Source: Lineus longissimus
Taxonomy: Eukaryota > Nemertea > Pilidiophora > Heteronemertea > Lineidae
Direction: 5' to 3'
Length of the DNA: 64,000 nucleotides
NCBI RefSeq assembly: GCF_910592395.1
Contig: NC_088311.1
Span: 4,094,501 to 4,158,500 of the forward strand
Shown: positions 33,801-46,029 of the stretch, one piece after another
Numbering within the stretch: position 1 is the first letter of the stretch
How the letters are laid out: every line of letters begins with the position of its first letter
Made by a program: the position numbers and the translations under genes
The notes under the pieces: model-generated
Told to the model about the DNA's origin: nothing
Databases searched by the model: none
The model's input: only the letters and a program-made list of their open reading frames with translations

Positions 33801-33941
33801 GTTGGTTTTATTTAAATGATGTAATAAGTACATTCACAGTAATTGCAGCTTAATAAAATGTGGTTTCTTTTATTGCAGACAAAGATTGCTGGTGTGTCTC
33901 AAGTCGTTGACTCTCAGAGAACTGGGAGTCCAGCCAGCTAG
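30840..33941 (+). CDS. HMGCS1: Hydroxymethylglutaryl-CoA synthase
   Basis: Eight exons, 30840-31284, 31510-31635, 31946-32110, 32385-32550, 32760-32930, 33206-33441, 33615-33760 and 33879-33941, give 505 residues. The enzyme condenses acetyl-CoA with acetoacetyl-CoA to HMG-CoA, the entry step of the mevalonate pathway. Active-site residues are present: E94 in VGTETI, the acyl-accepting C128 in [11 protein letters not shown], and H263 in [36 protein letters not shown] and [11 protein letters not shown] are further landmarks. There is no mitochondrial presequence before [18 protein letters not shown], so the cytosolic form is meant, as expected outside vertebrates. A 117-bp MITE-like element sits in intron 2. 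The ATG at 30840 follows a probable 5' UTR splice acceptor. Confidence 0.97.
31761..31877. mobile_element. MITE-like element, 15-bp perfect terminal inverted repeats
   Basis: TTAGAATCCCCGATC at 31761-31775 and its exact reverse complement at 31863-31877 bound a 117-bp non-coding segment in HMGCS intron 2. The ends read TTAG...CTAA, so the target duplication, if any, is short or lost. Confidence 0.6.
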
Positions 33942-34466
33942 GCCAGAGGTGACTCTATCAACATGCTTATGATGTGTATAGCTCAACGAAGCCTATGTGT
34001 TAGGAAGATTTACTCAGGATAACTACTGATTTAAGTGCTGTACACTCCAAAATATTTTCGAGTTTAATTTAAGTTTTCCTTGATCAAAAAACTTCAGACA
34101 CACTAAGGCAAAGCAGGGCAATTGAAAATAATGGTTATCATTTATTTGCAAATTTAAACGAAAAGCTGTTTTGTCCTCAGTTGTAAATGGTGTACTGAAT
34201 TTAAAGTGGGTTAAATATTTTGGTCTTTACAGCACTGATGTGTTTTTCAACCTTTATGCTTTAACACCGGAATGACCGTTGAGGTGTATCACTCCTCAGC
34301 TGTCTGCCTGGCCAGCCATTTTGATGTTGTATACTTATAACAATATATCTTTTTATCTTGTATATCTTAGAACATCCTGCTGATTACTGCGGGGAGGGGG
34401 GGGGATCAGGCAAAAATGATATGATGGAGCTAGGTAAAGTGGAATTCTGCCGTTCATAATACTCAA

Positions 34467-34472
34467 AATAAA
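34467..34472 (+). promoter_or_regulatory. Candidate HMGCS polyadenylation signal
   Basis: AATAAA 526 bp after the HMGCS stop; another is at 34688-34693. Either could be used. Confidence 0.4.
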
Positions 34473-35370
34473 ATCAAATTCTTACTAATTATTTTGTCTA
34501 TAAAACAAAAGCTTTAGAATGTTCAGCATTTTAAGTTGAACTTTGAAATTAATCATGCTAATTTGCACATTTGTCTTGTTGGACATCAAACCTTTGTGCT
34601 AACAGAAAGATTTGCATTTGCATTGAAAGGATTTTGTCACACAGTTGTTTTGCTTCTTTGTTATATGTCACTGTATCAGGTGTTTTCAATAAACATCAAT
34701 GTGTTTCACAATTCTGACAATGTAAGGAAGGGGGAGGGGGTCAAGGGCCTGTAAGGATTGCCTTTTCATGTAAATGATAAATGCTGTCGCAGCATTTTTA
34801 ATATTCAGTCAAGTATGAGCAGTTATTTCTTTTGCTAGAGAGGGGGTGAGAAGTCCTCGATGGAGAAATATTTTCTCCTTTGAGTAGGTGCTGTTTAGAA
34901 GTCGATTATTTCAAGTTGAAACAGTCTATTGATGCCAATCATGGGGCACAGAAAAAAATTATGCCATTCTGTATGCAGAGTAGTCGCCTGTTATGATAGA
35001 TATAAACTAGTCCTTGTGAGATGATGTGTGATATTCATTTATGAAATCATTCCACTGTTTTGTGAACACTTAAATACATGTATTATGTAAATACTTGTTG
35101 GAGTTTTGATTTTACCCCTCTTATTATTATTCTGTCCTCATTGTTGAACAGACTGGTGTGTGGCGCAGCTTGGCTCATTGCTCTGTTGACTCTAATTTGA
35201 CCAAGGTGGAGGCATCAATTACAAGCTATTATCCACCTGAATGGGGGTATTTTGTTTGCCCCAGCAAAGCACTAGGAATCTCCATTATAAATATTATTCA
35301 AAGGTATTGGTTATTCCAGTGAAGTGCCTTGTTGGAGTGATATGATGCATTTGTATCAAAAACCAATGAC

Positions 35371-35434
35371 GGTTGGGTTAAGAGTCCTGGGAGCTTGGCC
35401 ACGATTGGGTTAGGAGCCCTGGGAGCTTGGCCAC
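35371..35434 (+). repeat. 32-bp tandem duplication
   Basis: Two adjacent copies, GGTTGGGTTAAGAGTCCTGG.. at 35371-35402 and GATTGGGTTAGGAGCCCTGG.. at 35403-35434, both ending GAGCTTGGCCAC. Three mismatches. Confidence 0.75.
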
Positions 35435-37409
35435 AAGGCCCAAAACCTCTCTTCTCCCCAGTCTGTCCCCAATTTCAGATTGTGACGTTGTCCATAAAAC
35501 CATAGCCTGTGAAATCTGTGTAATATAAGGTCAGAGTCTTGACTATGACGACCGCAGTATGATTCAGATCGTAACTGTGACATCCGTATTACAAGTCCAA
35601 ACCTTGACTGTGACATTCATATATATAACGTCCATAGAGAAGGTCAAATTACTGTATTCAAAAGAGTCCAAGGACCACACGATTTGGTCCGCAATCTTGG
35701 ATTTACAAATTATGTCGATATCGAGCGAAACCACTCCTCAACAGGCCATCTGGAGGTGCGGTCTTTCCTTATAACAATCAAAATCCTTGTATATCAATTT
35801 GGACATGCATCAGCGGGACATTATTTACCGTTGTCGATGTGTGAATAATGTACAATCGACGAGGAACCGTCTCGTCTTTCAGTCACATTCCGGCATAGCA
35901 CCACGGTTTTGAGCGAGAGACATTTAGAAATCAGCGCCGTTATCAGACCGTGTACTGATCAATCACCTCGCAAGACGGGAGCCAGTCGACAATTTTGAAA
36001 AATGCATCTTGCATTTCTATGGTAACGCTCAGTCAACAAAACCCCCAGAACTCAGGAACATTCATCGTCAAGGTGCTTGATGATAAAGATGCAAAGCGCA
36101 ATTACCCCACCGAGGTCCTAACAGAGGCTGAATAAAGCCGCCCGGCAGCTATTTTTTCTCACAATACCTCTGCGTCTCCACCAGACAATAGTGGAATTGT
36201 CCCGTCTTGGGTCGCATCCACTGCCAGTGAAAATGTATTCACCTGCTGTAACTGGGCTATTGTAATTTCAAATAGTTATGGATGCACCTTATAACTGATA
36301 TTCAGCGTCTCGGCGGTGGGTGGGACCTGTTGCCGGGGTCATGGGTAGTGCGAGGTCAAGCTGAACTTTCGACAAGTGCACGAAAGCATCTTTGAGATGC
36401 TGGGGAGTTTGTGGAGCTGTAAACAAGAATGGAAAACATATCTGATTAATGAACTTCGGTTTGGAATGGAAGTGTCACTTCCAAGTCTGAATCATATTCA
36501 CAACTGGTAAATCTATACGCTTCTGCAGTCGAATAGTTTTAGTGAACAGACCGAATGAAAAGTTACTTCTGATGGCGCATGTGTATTATACTGTGAAAAC
36601 AATGATTTCAGTAATTGCACGTAGGCTTAAGTTACCCATCCAGTCACAAACAAGAGTACAACTATCCTTTTTCGGGACACTACGTCTCGTGAGACGAAAA
36701 GTGTCGCACAGGTTGTGATTATGTTCGAAGACACAGCTCATACATGATGAGACAGATTGTTTTCGTCCATATAGAATGGTACACGGGTTGAAGCTCTGGG
36801 CAGTGGTGATTGCGATCGAATCGCTGCGACAGTATGAGTTTTGTCCCCTTCCTCCTTTTGACTACCAATGAACCTGGTCCAAACGGGGGAGCACCATAAA
36901 CAGCAGCTCATGATTTTGAATCCGGGTAAACATGGTCCGCGACGCTATACATTCCACCGCTTAAGGTAATCAGTCTATTCATCCTTCACGTTAAAGGATT
37001 TGCATGCCAATGTAAAATCCGTGTCATCCCCTATCGAATATAATCATTATTGAAAAGCAAAAAAGACGTATCTCAAATGTGTGTATGAGAAGCGCCTTGG
37101 GCATAAATGCATTGTAAACGTATTCATTATTCACTGTATGCCCGACCAAAATCCGCCCAACCGTGTCTCATATCGTTCATAGTCCGTAACCCTCTCGGAG
37201 AAGGGAGACGAAATCTCAAATTCTTAGAAAATCTACAAACATCTGGCCTCCGCGAACTGTAGAAGTATTTCGCTTGCTTCTTCCTGGTTGCAATCCAATT
37301 GTATAAATCATTCCTCGCAAATTTGGACTACTTCTGATCGGAACGGGCCAACAGGTTTTATTGTGATCTTCAAACGGCTGATACCCGTCTGACTGGTTTG
37401 CCTTCGAAC

Positions 37410-40400
37410 ATGGCATCGGTGGACCAGAAAGAAGAAAGGTAAGACTTGTCCCCGAATTAGAACATATTTATATACGACTGGTAAAACTGGATTTGGTACT
37501 TGATATAGTATTTCACTTGTATATAGGAATCAGGTTTTGCTTTGAGGAAGTATTTTTTAGGTTGGTGCTGTCTTTACTGGCGTTATTCCTGGAAATTGAT
37601 GATTGAGGAATTGGATAGATTCATAATTATGTCACGTCTCGGATAAATATTAAGTTTTATGTCGCTGATAGCATGTTAACTTCAGATTTTGAATTTCAAC
37701 TTGAAGTGATCTCGAAAAAGAAGTCAACACCTGAACTTTAAATACTTAACATGCATGATAATCTAATAGCTTTTATAATCTAATAATATGCGCGATATGT
37801 CACCAGAGTTGATTTTCGAGCTGAGCAAATAAAAATCACAACCTGAGCTTTAAACTCTTTATATATATATTTCTTATATATTTCTTTATTTCCTCCTTGT
37901 TAGAAGATTACAGAACAACAGTAATGTATAGTTATTTACAGCAAGCAACAAATCAAAATTGCATGAGACAAATCAAGAAATTAAAGTAAAGGTGTCTCTG
38001 AACTATTTCGCCATAATTAATTTAACACTTAACATCATAGTCTGAGCTCGAGAACATCCTCAATGTATATCTCAGCTTCATCCACTGGGAATGAGTAAGT
38101 TAAAATTGTCGCGTGGCCCGAAATATGTTTTTTTTTAATGGAAGGGGTAACTAATAGAAAGTAAAAACCACCAATACCGAATATCAGGTACTCGGATCGT
38201 GATGTACATGTAGTCGCTTGGGGACAATCACAGCCTCTTTCTTATGCCCGAGAATCACCTGCCTCAAAAGCGGCAGAAGGTGCTTTGATTATTCACGCAA
38301 AAGGGATCCACCTGCTTTTTCTCGCAAACAATATCACGAGACCCCATGAATTCTTCTGTCCGTTCTGTGACCCCTCCCGAAGTGAGATCCTCGCCCAGAG
38401 CGCCGAGCCTTTCAACCGATGACATACAAACCAGGTCAACCGCGCAATATTATTCACACGGTTCTTTGAAATAACGATATAGCCACAAAGCAAGTGGTAT
38501 ATGAATTGAGAATGAGATTATTTTCTCTGGCGTATAGATTTTGAGATTGGATTTGAATTGTGCTTTTGTTAGCGTGTTATTAATGACTATGTATACAGGA
38601 CATCCAAACAGTAGTGCTCTATATGTTGAAATATTGACGTTCGGAAATGGCACGCTCAGGCGAATTTCCATTCAAGCATGTTGAATTCAAAGTTTATACG
38701 GTCGCCCTCTTCACGTTCGGTAATCCGAGATCGAGAGCAACCATATTCTCGTACTCATTCATCGAAATAGTTCCGACTAGTGCGGCCAGGGATCGCAATC
38801 ATAATAATATACGAGAAAACGCTTGATCAAACTTAAAGCTGTCGGCCTGACCCCTGTCTCTTTCAGGGTGAATTTTTCCGGCTTTCACTTTAAACGAACA
38901 AAACAAAAAAACCCCAGAAGAAACGCCGTTTGTTGTAGCACATCGAAATCTTTCATTTAAAAGATCCATCGCAATTTGGCCAATTACTTTGCCATCTTCT
39001 GTAAAAAAGTGAAAATTCCGTAATTTTGAGAGATCCGTTTATGTTTCTGCCTTTGCTTTAGGTTGCATTTGTCCATCTTGAAACCTGACTGTGCGGTGGG
39101 ACATGTACGTGTATAAGTGAATGCGGTTAAAAAAATTAAAATTTATTTATTTTTTATTCTTATATGTAGATTTAGACAAAGGATTGTACAAGGAAGTTGA
39201 CGATACCAACCTATTATGAATATGCAAATCAATTCCGGGAAAAAGTCAATGCCCTTTTCGGTCACTGCCTGATACTGTAATATATTTACAACTTCTGGCA
39301 TTTTTCAGGCATGGCGAAGGATTGTTTAAGGAAGTTAGTGATACCTACATATGCTGGGACAAGTCTGCCGTGGAGAACATTCCCGCAGACGTCAACGCCT
39401 TTTTCGGTCATCCGCTCACCGCGGCAACGAATGCGATCGAGGGAGCAGATTCCCTGGCCCTGCTTCACGAGTACCAAAATCTCCCGCCGATTGATACTAA
39501 TAAGGGACAGTACCATTACGTAGAGATCGGGGACACTAATAAGTAAGTAAACCTTAACATCTTTTAATCACTTAAAAAGGGTTCTTTCGAATGTTGTTGT
39601 TCTGCAAGACTGTTCTGATGTTGCAAGGACTCCATAACAGTCCAATCGTAAATGTTATGAGCTTTTAGAGAATGAAATGTGATATGTGTAACATGAGAAA
39701 GGTTTTTTTTATTTCTCTCATTCGCTTTAGTTGTTTCTTCAGAATCACAACAGTAGATGAGCTACTCGTTCTCGACTCGGCTAAATCCGAAGCCAGCCCT
39801 ATCCACAGTGACAGCCCAAAACCGCAGGATCTACGCGTAGTTCGAGCCTCTGAGTCTGAAATGATCCTTGCGGTAAGTACTTCTCATTGGAAGAAACACA
39901 CGAGCGAATAAAATATGACGGACGATTACTTGCTTTCGACAAACCAGTAACATTTGCTATCGGATTTGATCTGTCTGGTTATAAATAAGTCTTGGCTAGA
40001 TTTTTACTAATAATCTCTACATGTGTGGTGGCATGGTGTGTCAGCCTGGTGGTTATTTAGTCTTGAACAGTTGCAATCGACTACAGTGATATGTCGATGC
40101 CCTTCCAATAGGCTTCCATTCATCAGCTTCATTCATGTTCTATTAAATGTAATAAAAAGTGAGAATTATTACTTTCGCTTTCTAGACCAGTCAAGAACTT
40201 TCCCGGGAGCAAATGGTTATATTCAGCCAAAGCAGTGTGCCACATACATCAGGTTATGGACAGTTTCCAGTTTATACGATACCAATGGCCAGACCACAGA
40301 CAACAGTAGAGCTGAACGTTCCACCGAAGAACAAGCAGCATGCAAAGAAGGCAAGGCGGCGACCAAACCATGCGGAGATGACTTACAATCTTCACCAGGC

Positions 40401-43400
40401 GAATGAAACCCAAGCGCCAACAGAGCAAGGGCAGCATCAAGTCCAACATCAAACGCTTCAGCCGAGTCCTTCTCCGCAACCTCTGCAGTACCAAGAACCC
40501 GCAGTTCCGCCCATGATCCAGCAGTTACAGCAACATCGAACCTTCCAGCTAAATCAAATCCCCACGTTTCATCCTTTACAACCGAATCAACAGAAACAAC
40601 AGGCTCACGCTACTTTTTCCATGGATACACTCAACAACAACGTGCCCAACTTTTCGACAAGTGTAGCACAGTCTCATAGTGCACTCCAAGCCGCATTGAA
40701 TTCAAAGCCTTTGGCACTCTCAGTGATCTCTCAACCAAACTACCAAACGTTAGCACAAACTGTCAATACGCCGACGATAAAATATGAAACTCATCGTTCC
40801 CCTGCTGTAAAATATGATACTCATAATGCCCATGTGATGGATAACTTGGATACCGTAATACAACGGACTGTCAACCCAAGTACTACATGGACCCCTTCCA
40901 CAAACTGCCAAACTACATTCAGTCAAAGTGCACACGTTCAAATAAATTCAGATGCATCACCTGTAATGTCCCAAGGAACATTTACAAATGGTGTTGGTGT
41001 GAACAGCCACCTATCTCATCCCGTTCAGCAAATGAATCCTCGCGAGAGTAACGCTTCTGATCGACATGAAGTCCTCTCTGTCGATAGTGGTATCTCGGAT
41101 TCGTGTGTATCGCCGACCCACCCATCTCCAAGGTTGGAACCAACCAGAAACAGCCAGTTTACGGTTGAAAAAGGTTCCAGTGCGGCGCCCAAAGCGAAGC
41201 GTAGGCAGTCTACTGGAAGCAGCACTTGCACGAATCGACAAGGGAAGGAGATGACTATACCTAAACGGTAAGTTGAACACGTCAAGAGAACGAAAAGCAA
41301 TAATGGAAAATTGATGGTCGTTGTCATGTTCTCCAGCGCTCGCAACAGTCCACGTTCAACTTTGGCAACACCTGCACCTCACATTCGCATTTTTGTTCTT
41401 CAGAAATCATGACAATACTGGATTCCATTACTTTCTCGAAGCACCAACCTCAACATTCCAAAAGCTGGATGAAGATAGAGTCACATACATTAATAAAAGT
41501 AAGTTGATCATCAAAGCTTTTGATTTTAGTCATAAAAATATTGGTGTTTGAATTACGAAAGGATTTGTGATGAGAATACAACAAAGTTCGTTGTAAAAAA
41601 ACAACTGCCTCTCCAAGTCGTCCCCGAAAAACGTACTTTGTTATTCAACTCTTTAGGTCAGTATTATGGACTAACCCTGGAATGCAACCTGTCAGCGCGA
41701 AGGGAACCATCATTGTTGCGAAGTGATGTGGTCAAATCTGTGGTGATCGTCGTCTTACGTTGTGAAAAGAATGTGGAGGAGAGCGCTGCTTGGGAGCTCT
41801 GGTATAGCCGTCAGCACAATGTCAAACAGAGGGTCATAGATATTGGTGAGTGACAGTGACATCCTGATACCGGGATTCGTATCGGAATCAGAACCTCTCC
41901 TTTTAATACTCACTTTCTCACTCTTGCTCAGGCTGAGTATTATGTCAGCTGTGTCACGTCCTCTCCTTATGACGGTACTCTACAGTGGGATAGGCGAAGA
42001 TGGAGTCATTCGGCCAAGCGCCAGTTGGTCTCCAGTCACCTGACTCACAAGAGCTCACGAAAGTGGCCCACAAAGAAGACACAATTCAAGAAATTCGTCA
42101 TCAGTCACAGGTCGAGAAAGATGCGGGAAACTCCTCATTGCAGACCATGATTCTGCTCCAACTGCGATTCGTACCTCTGTGTTTGTTACCGTGACATCTC
42201 TTTATACACCTCTGATTTTGCAAAGTGCTATGCCGCAGATGGCAAGAGGTGCTTAATGATATACTTGTTGATATTCAGATACGAAGAATAGCAGTGGCAT
42301 CATCATCGAGAGCATTCACGAACTTGCCCACAACGCCCTCTCCTTCCACTGGCGGCCTCGGGAGGGGACCTCGAGGGCTAGCATAGCTCTTCACTGTCTT
42401 AGCACGGACTTCAGCAACCAAAAAGGAGTGAAGGTAAAGCATCCTATGTGGCCCCGACTTGACTCATCTATGTCGTCTTGCTTAGAAATGACAAAAGTTA
42501 CGTATTTTTTGGCGAGAACTTCTTGCACTTACAGTGTATATACATGTATGTTATTTGTTTTTAACCAATTAGCCAGTAATCTGCCTGAACGGATTGCCAA
42601 ATGTGTTTCTGACTCTGACGTTTTGATACTTATCGTTAGCAAATGGTTTGATTCCAGGGTGTGCCGCTCCATCTTCAAATCGACACATTTGAGGAAGTGA
42701 CGGATCGGTTTCCTGTTCATCGCGCTTACTGCCAAGTCAAAGCGTTCTGTGATAAGGTAAATTAAGGTTTTTCGATTCGTTCGCCATAAGGTCCGATTCT
42801 ACTTAACCATTTCCAGTGTTTGGTCCACTGAGGCAGAGTACAGTTTCCTGCTGCGGCCTCTGCCAAAGAAGCAATGAGGCCTTGAGAATGACAGAACTCT
42901 TGAATGGTGCTCTGAATCATTGTTCATGCAGTCTGCAGTATTTGCACCAATATATCTAACGACTTCGTCTGTATGGTTTTGAAAAATGACTTTTGTTATG
43001 GTTATTTCACTTCCAGGGTGCTGAGAGAAAGCTTCGTGATGAGGAAAGGCGCAAAGAGGCGAAGATTCGTTTGGCTGAAAGTCGACCAAGTAAGAAGAAA
43101 ATAAACATCACATAAATAAAAAAACAGTAATTTTGGCAAAATGAGGGTCTCAATATAGGACATCTTAACGAAAGTTATCCACGAAACACAAGTTAGTTTT
43201 TGCCTGGTTTCTAGATGTCATAATCATACAAAATAAACTTCAAGCATAATTTGAAAGAAAACATACCTTTACTTCCATTGAATGAGATTGATTACATTTC
43301 AGCTCGTCGGAGACCCGTCCAGACGCACCCTGCATCTAATCGATCTGAATTTTACTCAATGCTGGATTTGGAGAAGACCCCCTTCCTATTTTATGGTTAT

Positions 43401-44891
43401 CAGGTACGTTAGTCGACGTCGGCCAGAGATATACCGTTCCTTGTACGAAGTTACAGTTCATACATTTCGGATGTTGGCCGATTTCACTGATAATTTGTTT
43501 TTTATCTTTATCCGTTGCATTTTCAGGTACCAAACCAAAATCTTTACAACAAGTGTGGATACCCAAGCCCAAGGTAAGTGTTCATTCTTGATCGCGGGCT
43601 GAGTCTTCTGAATATAATCATGTCCTGGCGTGGCCGTCGCGACGGCAGCTCTTCCCCTGAAAGACCGCCAACATTTTGTCACAACATGGGTGTTGTCGTC
43701 TTAAAAGGCGTGATGGTATCTGGTGGAATTTACAATATACAATGTACAGGGATGAACCGACTTATGAGGATTGCGTAAGAGTGGCTATTTAGCACTTACA
43801 TGATCTAAGGTGAACGGAAACAGTAAGTAATCCTCGACATTATACCACGTTATACCACTTTTTCCAGTACCGGTACGCGGTATTCCAATCCAAGCCCATC
43901 TCCAACATGCCAGTGTAACTGTGGATGTCACGATTCGCAGACTCTAACATACTCTCCGTCGAAGAAGCCGAAGGTGGACGATGGCCAGAAAAGTGAGTAT
44001 GCATCCTACTCAATCACTAACCTGCCTTTCATTCATTTATGGAGCATTGCCTGAGGTTTCCCCAAGGGACATGGGTCTACTCTGTTCTGAATCGCCGAAT
44101 TCTTCGCTGGAGTATACTATATTATGGATCGAATTGACCAATTCACTTTCACATCATTAGAAAGTTCGTTATATAGACTTCATGAAATCTTTCTTCCAGT
44201 TCTGCTGTACGCAAGAAGACGAAATGAGACAGCATTTACGGCATTAGTCCTCAGGCTGCCAACGGCTAATTGTCTGAAAGCAGCAGTAAGTATTGAGTTG
44301 CGCTAGAACTTACATGTAGGCGAACGTAAATTTTTGATTATGACATGCTAGATTCGATATTTCTGAAACCAAAAACAGAGGCAGTTTTGAAATAGCTCCC
44401 GCACATTCTTTTTTCATATCAATGTGAAAATGACGATCAAATACGTTCAGACAAACGATGACCTATTTTTCTAGCCGTACCTTTTTTCTCCTTCAGATCG
44501 CGGACAAGTTTCAAGTGCCTTCTCATGAAATTCGCAATGTTTACAAGCATTCTATGAAAGGGTAAGTCATATTTGCAGTGATAGCTAAATGATTCTGAGG
44601 AGACTCGCTCCTCTATTGATATAGCTTTTTCCAACAGCACCAAATGTAACTGTTCTTGTTGATAACTGCTGGTACGAACGGGCAAAATTCTTCTCTGTCT
44701 CTCAGAAGCTTTTTAATTGCATGCATGATGACAAGATACCTCTATATTTTAGGATCATAGTCAAACTGGATGATGACATCATACAGAACTACATCAACGA
44801 ATCAACCTTTGAGATCGAGATTGCTCGTCACGAGGCTGGATATGACGTGCAGCTGAGCGAGATAGAACCAAGCATACTTAGATACAGATAA
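37410..44891 (+). CDS. grh: Grainyhead-like (CP2 family) transcription factor
   Basis: Fifteen exons: 37410-37438, 39309-39542, 39743-39872, 40186-41267, 41404-41498, 41657-41845, 42279-42433, 42658-42756, 43017-43089, 43303-43403, 43527-43573, 43868-43992, 44200-44285, 44497-44561, 44753-44891. The protein has 882 residues. The N-terminal part contains the family block HPLTAATNAIEGADSLALLHEY (split as FFGHPLTAATNAI / EGADSLALLHEY). The single large exon 4 (about residues 132-491) is rich in Gln, Pro, Ser and Thr, as in activation domains. The CP2/grainyhead DNA-binding domain (about 495-695) shows [73 protein letters not shown]. The ubiquitin-like dimerisation domain (about 787-882) closes it. 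Known family role: epithelial barrier and wound-response regulator. A decayed copy of exon 2 precedes exon 2 in the 1.87-kb first intron. Confidence 0.96.
39175..39272 (+). pseudogene. Decayed tandem duplicate of grainyhead exon 2
   Basis: GGATTGTACAAGGAAGTTGA at 39181 mirrors GGATTGTTTAAGGAAGTTAG at 39319. AAAGTCAATGCCCTTTTCGG at 39242 mirrors GACGTCAACGCCTTTTTCGG in exon 2. The distance between these blocks is 64 bp in the copy and 72 bp in the exon, which shifts the frame. An in-frame TGA also appears. It sits about 140 bp before the functional exon. Confidence 0.75.
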
Positions 44892-46029
44892 ACGTTCACA
44901 AAATGGACAAGTTCAGATAACATTTATTTCTAGTCAGCAATAAGTTATAGCTAATACTTAAATTAAATGACTTAATTCAAATTTTGACGCATGTAATGCT
45001 GAGGTTGACAAGAGCTCACTCATAGCATGTGATTTTTGACATGGTGATCAATTCAACTGCTCAAAAAGTCATACCGGGTAGACTTTCTTTTCTCAAGGAT
45101 TGGATCAAGCATTACAACACTAATTATTGCTTTACGTCATGCCGGCCTCGTCCGCCGTCTGTTACTTCATCTGACTGATGATAAGGGGATTAATTAATAC
45201 AACGAAAGTTACTCAAAGGCCAAATGGAACTGCACAAAGAAAGCTAAAAGTGTGTAATTGAAGTAAACAGTTTACTAAATGCTTTGTAAAATGGACAGTA
45301 CTCACTGTGTAATGGTAATTTGCCGTGTTATGACTTTGGGCGTGTATGATTGGTGGACTGTTTAACTATTGTGAACCAAACAAAGTCACTTCTCAGCTGG
45401 CATTCATCGTGTTCGCCTGCGTGTGTGACTATCCAGTGTATATGCCATGCACGAGGAGAGCACATACACATGCAGACGATACATTTTCTCAAAATTAGCC
45501 GAGAAAGTTTTCTGTATTTTGCTTCGAAATGGCTCTGATCTTGGTGATGTGATGTAGTGAATACTTTTAGTTGTTTGGACTTGAAGCTTCAGATGACATA
45601 AAGCATTTTCAACTTCACGTTTTATTTGTGAAATCACCAAGATTTCGGCTGCCATTTTGGCGTGAAATGTGACGGCCCGGGACTGGTGGTGACTTGACCG
45701 ATTATTTGGAAGCAAACATTCACCAGTGCGAGGCGGACACACCCAACTGTATCATTGTTTATGTATATATATATGTACATCAGGAAGAATAAAAGGCAGT
45801 GTTCCAGAATTATGCTATTTGTTAATTATTCTTTATGGAGGTCCATGGTCCTCTGGTCCGGACTCATCACAGCGGTTTGTACGTTCGTGAAGAAACAATG
45901 TTCTCCTGTGATATCTCGACAAAACTAGCAGATTCTTCTACGAAAATCACGCCAAGTCATAGCCCATGGCTGCTACAAAAACGGCAGATCCCCTTGAAAG
46001 TAGATGTTCCCTTAAACCAGGGATAATGT
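44892..46029. other. Convergent 3' region, grainyhead / M13 peptidase
   Basis: Candidate poly(A) signals are AATAAA at 45788 (+) and AATAAA on the minus strand at 45621-45626. If both are used, the two 3' UTRs overlap by about 170 bp. Confidence 0.4.
45788..45793 (+). promoter_or_regulatory. Candidate grainyhead polyadenylation signal
   Basis: AATAAA about 900 bp after the grh stop, and 240 bp before the convergent peptidase stop. Confidence 0.4.

Larger units (their letters stand above)
33942..37409. other. HMGCS 3' flank and grainyhead upstream region
   Basis: The first half is probable 3' UTR and flank, with two AATAAA hexamers. A 32-bp tandem duplication is at 35371-35434. The last 1.5 kb should include the grainyhead promoter and 5' UTR. 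No coding region was recognised. Confidence 0.45.

Noticed and set aside
40249-40494. Minus-strand ORFs opposite grainyhead exon 4
   Set aside because: They are shadows of the Gln-rich coding exon.
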